From: Pseudomonas libanensis
GTDB lineage: Bacteria; Pseudomonadota; Gammaproteobacteria; Pseudomonadales; Pseudomonadaceae
Length of the DNA: 64,000 bases
Direction of reading: 5' to 3'
Assembly (NCBI RefSeq): GCF_001439685.1
Contig: NZ_JYLH01000016.1
Span: 1 to 64,000, forward strand
Shown piece after piece: positions 33,662 through 40,203 of the stretch (position 1 is the first letter of the stretch; each line of letters starts with the position of its first letter). The notes under the pieces are model-generated. The model saw only the letters and a list, made by a program, of their open reading frames with translations, did no database searches and was not told the DNA's origin. The position numbers and the translations under genes were made by a program.

Positions 33662-35470
33662 TTGCGCATTTTTTCCCGTGTTTTACTCCTGATACTCATC
33701 GCCCTCGGCCTGATCCTGGCCGTGGTGCTCTATTACACCATTAACCCCAAGCTGCCGGACTACGTGCCAGTGCAGCAGGTGCACTACCAGGATCAATGGA
33801 GTGCCGCTGACCGCCAGGTCTATTACTTCACGCCCCAGGGCACCCAGGTAAAAGGCCTGCACTACGACTGGTTCACCGCCCTGGAGTTGCCGTTCTCCGA
33901 GCAATGCTTTGCCGCGCCGCAGTACCTGGCGCGCTTCGGCTTCCTGGTCGACCCCAAGCAGGTTCCCACCACACAGAACCCAGGCAACCTGCCAGTGGGT
34001 TTCGCCCGACACCAGAACGCCGGCAGCAAGGTTCAGTACCTGGACATCACCTGCGCCGCGTGCCACACCGGCGAACTGCACTTCAAAGGCCAGGCCCTGC
34101 GCATCGACGGTGGCTCTGCGCAACATGTATTGCCCTCCAGCGTCCCGACCTTGCGCGGCGGCAGTTTCGGCCAGGCGCTGGTCGCCAGCCTTGCCGCTAC
34201 CTATTACAACCCGTGGAAGTTCGAGCGCTTTGCCCGCAGGGTCTTGGGTGACCGGTACGACGCCCAGCACGGCCAACTGCGCAAGGACTTCAAGCAATCG
34301 CTGAACCAGTTCCTCAAGGTCGCCTGGAATGACACCCATCGCGGCCTCTACCCCACCGAAGAAGGCCCCGGCCGCACTGACGCCTTTGGGCGCATCGCCA
34401 ATGCAAGCTTTGGCGACGCCATTTCCCCAGACAATTACCGCATCGCCAACGCGCCTGTGGACTACCCGCAGTTGTGGGATATCTGGACCTTCGACTGGGT
34501 GCAATGGAACGGCTCGGCCCAGCAACCCATGGCGCGCAATATCGGTGAAGCCCTCGGGGTAGGCGCGACCTTGGCATTCTTCGACAGCGCCGGCCAACCG
34601 CTTCAGGGCGATGCCCGCTACCCGTCGAGCGTGCGGATGCGCGACTTGCACCTGATCGAAGAAACCCTGCAACGCCTCAAGCCGCCAACCTGGCCGGAAG
34701 ACTTGTTCGGCGCCATCGACAAATCCCTCGCCGCCCAGGGCCGTGCACTCTTCGCCGAAAACTGCGCTGGCTGCCATGTACCGACTGTTACCGAGGAAAA
34801 TGGGCGCCCAGTACAGCAATTGAAAATGCTGCCTGCGGACTACATCGGCACCGACCCCGGCACCGCCAGCAACATTGCCGACCAGCGCTACGACCTCAGT
34901 GCCCTGCAATGGGACCCGTCCGAACTGGCCCAGCTGGATGTCCAATTGCACCCCACGCCCACCGCGCCGTTGGACCTGAAAAACATGTCCGTGGCCCAGG
35001 GCCTGGCCTACGTGACTGCCTTCGTCGAAGAACATGCCTACCGCGCTGCCGGCGTGACCCCAGCGGAGCGCCCACAACTGGACGGATTCGGCCTGCCCAT
35101 CGGCGTACGTGAATTACGTGCCTACAAAGCGCGGCCGCTGGCCGGCGTATGGGCCACCCCGCCGTTCCTGCACAACGGCTCGGTGCCGACGATCTACCAA
35201 CTGCTGTCGCCCCAGGACGAACGCAGCACCACCTTCTACAAGGGCACCTTCAATTACGACCCTCGCCACCTGGGCTTTGAAAGCGCCGCCTTCAAGAATG
35301 CCTTCCTGTTCGATACCCGGATCACCGGTAACCACAACAGTGGCCACGAATTCCGTGCAGGTGCACGCGGCAATGGCGTCATTGGCCGTGGCCTGCTGCC
35401 GCAGGAACGCTGGGCGCTGCTCGAATACCTCAAAGTGCTGGGCGGCCCGCTGGAGCATCAACTGCCATGA
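33662..35470 (+). CDS. Membrane-anchored diheme cytochrome c (RoxA / cytochrome c peroxidase-like)
   Basis: 602 residues from a TTG start with AAGGA upstream. One N-terminal transmembrane anchor (RVLLLILIALGLILAVVLYY), then a large periplasmic part with two heme-c motifs, CAACH (131-135) and CAGCH (368-372). The wide spacing and sequence around the sites (YLDITCAACHTGEL; ALFAENCAGCHVPTV) match the RoxA-like diheme family, which includes rubber oxygenases, rather than the bacterial cytochrome c peroxidases of about 330 residues. Substrate unknown. A catalase-like membrane protein follows immediately. Confidence 0.86.
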   Translation: MRIFSRVLLLILIALGLILAVVLYYTINPKLPDYVPVQQVHYQDQWSAADRQVYYFTPQGTQVKGLHYDWFTALELPFSEQCFAAPQYLARFGFLVDPKQVPTTQNPGNLPVGFARHQNAGSKVQYLDITCAACHTGELHFKGQALRIDGGSAQHVLPSSVPTLRGGSFGQALVASLAATYYNPWKFERFARRVLGDRYDAQHGQLRKDFKQSLNQFLKVAWNDTHRGLYPTEEGPGRTDAFGRIANASFGDAISPDNYRIANAPVDYPQLWDIWTFDWVQWNGSAQQPMARNIGEALGVGATLAFFDSAGQPLQGDARYPSSVRMRDLHLIEETLQRLKPPTWPEDLFGAIDKSLAAQGRALFAENCAGCHVPTVTEENGRPVQQLKMLPADYIGTDPGTASNIADQRYDLSALQWDPSELAQLDVQLHPTPTAPLDLKNMSVAQGLAYVTAFVEEHAYRAAGVTPAERPQLDGFGLPIGVRELRAYKARPLAGVWATPPFLHNGSVPTIYQLLSPQDERSTTFYKGTFNYDPRHLGFESAAFKNAFLFDTRITGNHNSGHEFRAGARGNGVIGRGLLPQERWALLEYLKVLGGPLEHQLP

Positions 35471-35499
35471 TTATCCGATCGCAAAACAAGGACCGTTCC

Positions 35500-36633
35500 A
35501 TGCTCACTCGTCTGTGGCTGCGCCTTGGCGCCGTTCTCGGCAAAACCCTGCTGTGGCTGCTGGGACTGGGCTTGTTGGGGTGGCTGCTGGCGACCCTCTG
35601 GTTCGCCTGGCACCACAGCGGCCCGGTGTCACCGGATGAACAGATCCCACCGGGTGAAGCGGCCATGACCCAAGGCATCATCCAGACCGCAGTCCGCATC
35701 GTCGACCAGCATCGCGAAGGCACCCGCTACCTGCGCGACGCCCACGCCAAGGCCCATGGCTGCGTGAAAGCCGAAGTCAGTGTGCTGGCCGATCTCGATC
35801 CAGCGTTGCGCCAGGGCGTGTTCGCCGAACCGGGCAAGACCTGGGAGGCGACCATGCGCCTGTCCAACGGCAACGCCTACCCGCAGTTCGACAGCATCCG
35901 CGATGCCCGCGGCATGGCAATCAAGCTGCTGGATGTGCCTGGCAAACAGCTGATGGCCGACCAGCAAACCCGCACGGAGCAGGATTTCGTGATGTTCAGT
36001 CATCCGAATTTCTTCGTCAGCGATGTAGCGGAATATGCGCAGAACATCGGCGCGCAGGCGGACGGCAAAAAGGTCCTGGCATTCTTCCCCAAGCTCGACC
36101 CGCGCAGTTGGCAAGTGCGCCACCTGTTTATTGCCCTGGCCACCCTGGCGCCCGCACCCGCCAGCCCGACGCAGACCACCTACTTCTCAGTTTCGCCCTA
36201 CAAGTTCGGCGCGGCCAACGCCAAGTTCCGCGTCGCGCCCGACCCGCAAAGCTGCCCGGACTATGTGCTACCCAAACAGAATCAGGCCCTGCCGAACTTC
36301 CTGCGCAGCGCCCTCACCCAACAACTGTCCACCGACCGTGTAGCGGCCTGTTTCGTGCTGCAGATCCAGCGTCAGAACCCGCAGAAGTTCATGCCGATCG
36401 AAGACACCAGCATCGAATGGAAAGAAAGCGACGCGCCGTATGAGACGGTGGCGAAGGTCAGGATCCCCGCCCAGGACTTCGACACACCGGCGCAGAACCT
36501 GGCCTGCGACAACCAATCGTTCAACCCATGGTTTGGTGTGGAAGCACACCGCCCTATCGGCGGCATCAACCGGTTGCGCAAGGCGGTGTATGAAGCGGTC
36601 AGCGATTACCGGCACAGCCGCAACGCGCCGTAA
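35500..36633 (+). CDS. Membrane-anchored catalase-family heme protein (y4iL-like)
   Basis: 377 residues from ATG 35500 with AAGGA upstream; an ATG at 35467 overlapping the previous stop is the alternative. Transmembrane anchor near the N-terminus (TLLWLLGLGLLGWLLATLWF). Minimal catalase fold: distal His in DAHAKAHGCVKAEVSV, Asn in FSHPNFFVSD and the axial Tyr in LRKAVYEAVSDYRH. It lacks the long N- and C-terminal parts of true catalases, and relatives act as peroxidases or lipid-peroxide enzymes. Linked with the diheme cytochrome, so oxidation of a lipid-like substrate is a plausible joint role. Confidence 0.85.
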   Translation: MLTRLWLRLGAVLGKTLLWLLGLGLLGWLLATLWFAWHHSGPVSPDEQIPPGEAAMTQGIIQTAVRIVDQHREGTRYLRDAHAKAHGCVKAEVSVLADLDPALRQGVFAEPGKTWEATMRLSNGNAYPQFDSIRDARGMAIKLLDVPGKQLMADQQTRTEQDFVMFSHPNFFVSDVAEYAQNIGAQADGKKVLAFFPKLDPRSWQVRHLFIALATLAPAPASPTQTTYFSVSPYKFGAANAKFRVAPDPQSCPDYVLPKQNQALPNFLRSALTQQLSTDRVAACFVLQIQRQNPQKFMPIEDTSIEWKESDAPYETVAKVRIPAQDFDTPAQNLACDNQSFNPWFGVEAHRPIGGINRLRKAVYEAVSDYRHSRNAP

Positions 36634-36744
36634 AAAGTGCGTAACAACAGGCCCGGCGGCGTAAGGATTGCGTCGGGCCTATTGAGCAGCTTGCGCCCCG
36701 TCTCTACCGTGATGGCATACCCCATCATTGCGTAGGAAGTCATC

Positions 36745-36861
36745 GTGGAAAGCTCAACCCTCGGCATGATCGTACTGACCATAATCGCTGTATTCGGCAC
36801 GGCATCTTTCTGCTTCGAACACTTGGCAAGGCGCCAGCCGCGCAGGAAAAAAGCCGAATAG
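36745..36861 (+). CDS. 38-residue single-span membrane protein
   Basis: GTG start at 36745 with AGGAAG five bases upstream. The product begins MESSTLGMIVLTIIAVFG and ends in a basic tail RRQPRRKKAE, giving one transmembrane helix (about 6-24) with a positively charged cytoplasmic end. It lies between the catalase-like gene and the tRNA terminator, where an unselected frame would not be expected to combine a ribosome site, a helix and a basic tail. Family unknown. Confidence 0.6.
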   Translation: MESSTLGMIVLTIIAVFGTASFCFEHLARRQPRRKKAE

Positions 36862-36875
36862 AAAAATCACAGACG

Positions 36876-36904
36876 AAAAAAAGCCCGCTCGATGAGCGGG
36901 CTTT
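36876..36904 (-). terminator. Terminator of the first tRNA unit
   Basis: Stem AAAGCCCGCTC (36880-36890) / GAGCGGGCTTT (36894-36904), loop GAT, with a T run on the minus strand from the A tract at 36876-36882. Confidence 0.88.
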
Positions 36905-36944
36905 CTGTGGCGACCTGGCGTTCAGTGTTCCAGGTTGCCGAATA

Positions 36945-37021
36945 TGGCGCAGCGGACGGGACTCGAACCCGCGACCCCCGGCGTGACAGGCCGGTATTCT
37001 AACCGACTGAACTACCGCTGC
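36945..37021 (-). tRNA. tRNA-Asp (anticodon GTC)
   Basis: 77 bases including the encoded CCA. Acceptor GCAGCGG / CCGCTGC; anticodon loop CTGTCAC; T loop GTTCGAGTC. Copy A, distal gene of its unit. Confidence 0.95.
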
Positions 37022-37040
37022 GCGTAACACTTGAAGCGAA

Positions 37041-37116
37041 TGGTGGGTGATGACGGGATCGAACCGCCGACCCTCTGCTTGTAAGGCAGATGCTCTCCCA
37101 GCTGAGCTAATCACCC
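37041..37116 (-). tRNA. tRNA-Val (anticodon TAC)
   Basis: 76 bases including the encoded CCA. Acceptor GGGTGAT / ATCACCC; anticodon loop CTTACAA; T loop GTTCGATCC. Copy A, promoter-proximal. Confidence 0.95.
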
Positions 37117-37224
37117 TTCGTTTCGGTGTGGGCGCATCATACACCAAAAAACTGTAATGTCTTGATTTAAATGCAATTTATTTAAAAAAGTTCATCACAC
37201 GCTTGTTTGCCATATTCCGGACAA

Positions 37225-37251
37225 TAAAAAGCCCGCGATTAAGCGGGCTTT
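37225..37251 (-). terminator. Terminator of the second tRNA unit
   Basis: Stem AAAGCCCGC (37228-37236) / GCGGGCTTT (37243-37251), loop GATTAA, with A tract giving a T run on the minus strand. Its loop has diverged from that of copy A. Confidence 0.85.
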
Positions 37252-37291
37252 CTGTGGTGACCTGGCGTTCAGCATTCCAGGTTACCGAATA

Positions 37292-37368
37292 TGGCGCAGC
37301 GGACGGGACTCGAACCCGCGACCCCCGGCGTGACAGGCCGGTATTCTAACCGACTGAACTACCGCTGC
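37292..37368 (-). tRNA. tRNA-Asp (anticodon GTC), second copy
   Basis: Identical to the gene at 36945-37021, 347 bases away. Confidence 0.95.
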
Positions 37369-37387
37369 GCGTAACACATGAAGCGAA

Positions 37388-37463
37388 TGGTGGGTGATGA
37401 CGGGATCGAACCGCCGACCCTCTGCTTGTAAGGCAGATGCTCTCCCAGCTGAGCTAATCACCC
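37388..37463 (-). tRNA. tRNA-Val (anticodon TAC), second copy
   Basis: Identical to the gene at 37041-37116, 347 bases away. Confidence 0.95.
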
Positions 37464-37483
37464 TTCGTTTCGGTGTGGCGCGC

Positions 37484-37512
37484 ATTCTACGGAGCGACCC
37501 TAAGTCTGGCAA
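37484..37512 (-). promoter_or_regulatory. Promoter of the tRNA units
   Basis: On the minus strand TTGCCA (37512-37507), 17-base spacer, TAGAAT (37489-37484), then GCGCGCC, the stable-RNA type discriminator also seen at the left edge. Copy A has a weaker counterpart near 37135-37165 (TATGAT). Confidence 0.75.
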
Positions 37513-37622
37513 GCACTTTCTTAAATCTTTTTTTTCAGCCCTTCCAATGGCTTAGGCAGGGTTGGCCTGGGGCGTGATCAAGAGAATAATGCCCCCCTTT
37601 GTATAGAGGAGAGACTCACCCC

Positions 37623-38543
37623 ATGTGGTTCAAGAACCTGCTTATCTATCGCCTGACCCAAGATCTGCCTGTTGATGCCGAGGCGTTGGAAGCGGCCATG
37701 GCCACCAAGCTGGCGCGCCCTTGTGCAAGCCAGGAGTTGACCACTTATGGTTTCGTCGCACCTTTCGGTAAAGGTGAAGATGCTCCCCTGGTTCACGTCA
37801 GCGGCGACTTCCTGCTGATCGCAGCGCGCAAGGAAGAACGCATCCTGCCGGGTAGCGTGGTGCGTGATGCACTTAAAGAGAAAGTCGAAGAGATCGAAGC
37901 CGAGCAGATGCGCAAGGTCTATAAGAAGGAGCGCGACCAGATCAAGGATGAAATCATCCAGGCCTTCCTGCCCCGCGCCTTTATCCGTCGCTCGTCGACC
38001 TTCGCCGCCATCGCTCCGAAACAAGGCCTGATCCTGGTCAACTCGGCCAGCCCCAAGCGCGCCGAAGACTTGCTGTCGACCCTGCGTGAAGTGATCGGCA
38101 CCCTGCCGGTCCGCCCGCTGACAGTAAAAACTGCCCCGACTGCAATCATGACCGACTGGGTCACCACCCAGAAACCGGCCGACGACTTCTTTGTCCTCGA
38201 CGAATGCGAACTGCGCGACACCCACGAAGACGGCGGTATCGTGCGCTGCAAACGCCAGGACCTGACCGGCGAAGAGATCCAGCTGCACCTGACCACCGGC
38301 AAGGTCGTGACTCAATTGTCCCTGGCATGGCAGGACAAACTGTCCTTCATGCTCGACGACAAGATGACCGTCAAGCGCCTGAAATTCGAAGACCTGCTGC
38401 AAGACCAGGCGGAACAGGACGGCGGCGACGAAGCCCTGGGCCAACTGGATGCCAGCTTTACCTTGATGATGCTGACCTTCGGCGAGTTCCTGCCGGCGCT
38501 GGTTGAAGCACTGGGCGGCGAAGAGACACCACAGGGCATCTAA
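37623..38543 (+). CDS. rdgC: Recombination-associated protein RdgC
   Basis: 306 residues from the ATG at 37623. RdgC forms a ring dimer on double-stranded DNA and limits RecA access. Recognisable: MWFKNLLIYRLTQDLPVDAE at the N-terminus, ILPGSVVRDALKEKVEEIEA in the centre, FLPRAFIRRSSTFA and the C-terminal LMLTFGEFLPALVEAL-like segment. Nucleoid protein, monocistronic, with a REPIN downstream. Confidence 0.95.
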   Translation: MWFKNLLIYRLTQDLPVDAEALEAAMATKLARPCASQELTTYGFVAPFGKGEDAPLVHVSGDFLLIAARKEERILPGSVVRDALKEKVEEIEAEQMRKVYKKERDQIKDEIIQAFLPRAFIRRSSTFAAIAPKQGLILVNSASPKRAEDLLSTLREVIGTLPVRPLTVKTAPTAIMTDWVTTQKPADDFFVLDECELRDTHEDGGIVRCKRQDLTGEEIQLHLTTGKVVTQLSLAWQDKLSFMLDDKMTVKRLKFEDLLQDQAEQDGGDEALGQLDASFTLMMLTFGEFLPALVEALGGEETPQGI

Positions 38544-38573
38544 ACAACACCGATCCAATGTGGGCACGGTCAG

Positions 38574-38662
38574 TGTGGGAGCTGGCTTGCCTGCGATAGC
38601 GGAGTGTCAGCCAGAGTATTGCCAACTGATACGCCGCTATCGCAGGCAAGCCAGCTCCCACA
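38574..38662. repeat. REPIN, inward-facing REP pair
   Basis: Same core as at 22484, between rdgC and the BASS transporter gene. Confidence 0.92.
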
Positions 38663-38709
38663 TTTGATTGCATCGACAACTCAGAAATCGAATAAAAAAG
38701 GACATCCCC

Positions 38710-39669
38710 ATGCGCGCACTCGCCGCCTTGAGCCGCTTCGTCGGTAACACCTTTGCCTACTGGGTGTTGATCTTTGCCGTTGTCGCCTTTCTCCAACCCA
38801 GCTGGTTCATCGGCCTGAAAAGCGCCATCGTCCCACTGCTGGGCCTGGTAATGTTCGGCATGGGGCTGACCTTGAAACTCGAAGACTTCGCCGAAGTCGC
38901 GCGCCATCCATGGCGCGTGGCCCTGGGCGTGGTCGCACATTTCGTGATCATGCCGGGCGTGGCATGGTTGCTGTGCCAGGTGTTCCATTTGCCGGCGGAA
39001 ATTGCCGTCGGCGTGATCCTGGTGGGCTGTTGCCCAAGCGGCACCTCGTCCAACGTCATGACGTGGCTGGCCCGGGGCGACCTGGCATTGTCGGTGGCCA
39101 TTGCCGCTGTCACCACCCTCCTCGCCCCGCTGCTCACCCCGGCATTGATCTGGCTGCTGGCCTCGGCCTGGCTGCCGGTGTCGTTCATGGAGCTGTTCTG
39201 GTCGATCCTGCAAGTGGTGCTGCTGCCCATCGTACTGGGCGTGGTCGCGCAGCGCTTGCTCGGTGATCGGGTAAGGCATGCGGTGGACGTGCTGCCACTG
39301 GTGTCGGTGGTCAGCATTGTGATCATCGTCGCGGCCGTGGTTGCTGCAAGCCAAGGCAAGATTGCCGAGTCGGGTCTGCTGATCATGGCCGTGGTGATGT
39401 TGCACAACAGCTTCGGTTACCTGCTGGGTTACTTCACCGGGCGCTTGTTCAAGTTGCCCTTGGCGCAACGCAAATCGTTGGCACTGGAAGTAGGCATGCA
39501 GAACTCCGGGCTGGGTGCTGCGCTGGCCAGTGCGCACTTTTCGCCGCTGGCGGCAGTGCCCAGTGCATTGTTCAGTGTCTGGCACAATATTTCCGGGGCA
39601 CTGCTGTCGACCTACTTCCGCCGCATGAGTGAGAAGGAAGACCGCCGCGCATTGGAAAGCGCGCCGTAA
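38710..39669 (+). CDS. BASS-family sodium symporter (PanS-like)
   Basis: 319 residues from ATG 38710 (AAAAGGA upstream). About ten hydrophobic segments. Family motifs: VPLLGLVMFGMGLTLKLEDF, the crossover segment VGCCPSGTSSNVMTWLARGD and ALEVGMQNSGLGAALASAHF, which forms the second crossover helix and sodium sites. Bacterial relatives carry pantothenate-like or other organic anions; the substrate cannot be read here. The next gene is controlled by a guanidine riboswitch and has its own leader. Confidence 0.9.
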   Translation: MRALAALSRFVGNTFAYWVLIFAVVAFLQPSWFIGLKSAIVPLLGLVMFGMGLTLKLEDFAEVARHPWRVALGVVAHFVIMPGVAWLLCQVFHLPAEIAVGVILVGCCPSGTSSNVMTWLARGDLALSVAIAAVTTLLAPLLTPALIWLLASAWLPVSFMELFWSILQVVLLPIVLGVVAQRLLGDRVRHAVDVLPLVSVVSIVIIVAAVVAASQGKIAESGLLIMAVVMLHNSFGYLLGYFTGRLFKLPLAQRKSLALEVGMQNSGLGAALASAHFSPLAAVPSALFSVWHNISGALLSTYFRRMSEKEDRRALESAP

Positions 39670-39707
39670 CTTGATCGTCTGATCCGATTTCGGCACTCTA
39701 CCAAACT

Positions 39708-39775
39708 TCGCGGGGACGACCTCGCGACGCTATCAAGCGCCTACCAGGGGACGACCCCACTTTGTAGAAGCGAGG
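39708..39775 (+). promoter_or_regulatory. Guanidine-II (mini-ykkC) riboswitch
   Basis: Two G+C-rich hairpins each capped by ACGA: 39708-39727 (TCGCGGGG-ACGA-CCTCGCGA with one G-U pair) and 39747-39758 (GGGG-ACGA-CCCC, extended by CTAC/GTAG at 39741-39744 and 39764-39767). This is the guanidine-II signature. CCTCGC at 39720-39725, the 3' arm of hairpin 1, is complementary to GCGAGG at 39770-39775, which contains the Shine-Dalgarno sequence of the exporter gene. Confidence 0.93.
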
Positions 39776-39780
39776 TCATC

Positions 39781-40095
39781 ATGTCCTGGATCATCCTGTT
39801 TTTTGCCGGGTTATTCGAAGTCGGCTGGGCGGTCGGCTTGAAGTACACCGACGGTTTCAGCAAGCCACTGCCCACAGCCCTGACGATTGCCGCCATGGCC
39901 GTCAGTCTGGGACTGCTGGGGCTGGCCATGAAGGAACTGCCGCTGGGCACCGCCTATGCCATCTGGACCGGCGTGGGTGCCGTGGGAACAGTGATCGCCG
40001 GGATTATCCTGTTTGGAGAATCCATGGCGCTGTTTCGGTTGGCCAGTGTGGCATTGATTATTTGCGGGCTGATTGGCCTCAAGATTTCCACTTAG
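39781..40095 (+). CDS. gdx: Guanidinium exporter Gdx (SugE, SMR family)
   Basis: 104 residues, four transmembrane helices. SMR-family: conserved Glu13 in FAGLFEVGWAVGLKY, WTGVGAVGTVIAGI in helix 3 and a final LIICGLIGLKI. The sequence belongs to the Gdx branch that exports guanidinium in exchange for protons, and the upstream guanidine-II riboswitch confirms this. Formerly annotated as a quaternary-ammonium resistance protein. Confidence 0.95.
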   Translation: MSWIILFFAGLFEVGWAVGLKYTDGFSKPLPTALTIAAMAVSLGLLGLAMKELPLGTAYAIWTGVGAVGTVIAGIILFGESMALFRLASVALIICGLIGLKIST

Positions 40096-40101
40096 GCCAC
40101 T

Positions 40102-40180
40102 ACCGCTATCGCAGGCAAGCCAGCTCCCACCTTTTGAATTGTGAATACAGTCAAATGTGGGAGCTGGCTTGCCTGCGATG
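40102..40180. repeat. REP pair in outward orientation
   Basis: Complement of the REP core at 40105-40130 (CGCTATCGCAGGCAAGCCAG) and the direct core at 40157-40179 (TGTGGGAGCTGGCTTGCCTG). The order is reversed relative to the other pairs in this window. Confidence 0.88.
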
Positions 40181-40203
40181 AGGCCCTGACAAGCAACAAA
40201 AAA

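Larger units (their letters stand above)
36880..37481. repeat. Tandem duplication of a tRNA-Asp/tRNA-Val unit
   Basis: Copy A (36880 to about 37134) and copy B (37227 to about 37481) are offset by 347 bases and include terminator, leader hairpin (CCTGG/CCAGG), both tRNAs and the sequence just upstream of tRNA-Val. The tRNAs are identical; flanks differ at a few positions (for example GTAACACTTG / GTAACACATG). Confidence 0.88.
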
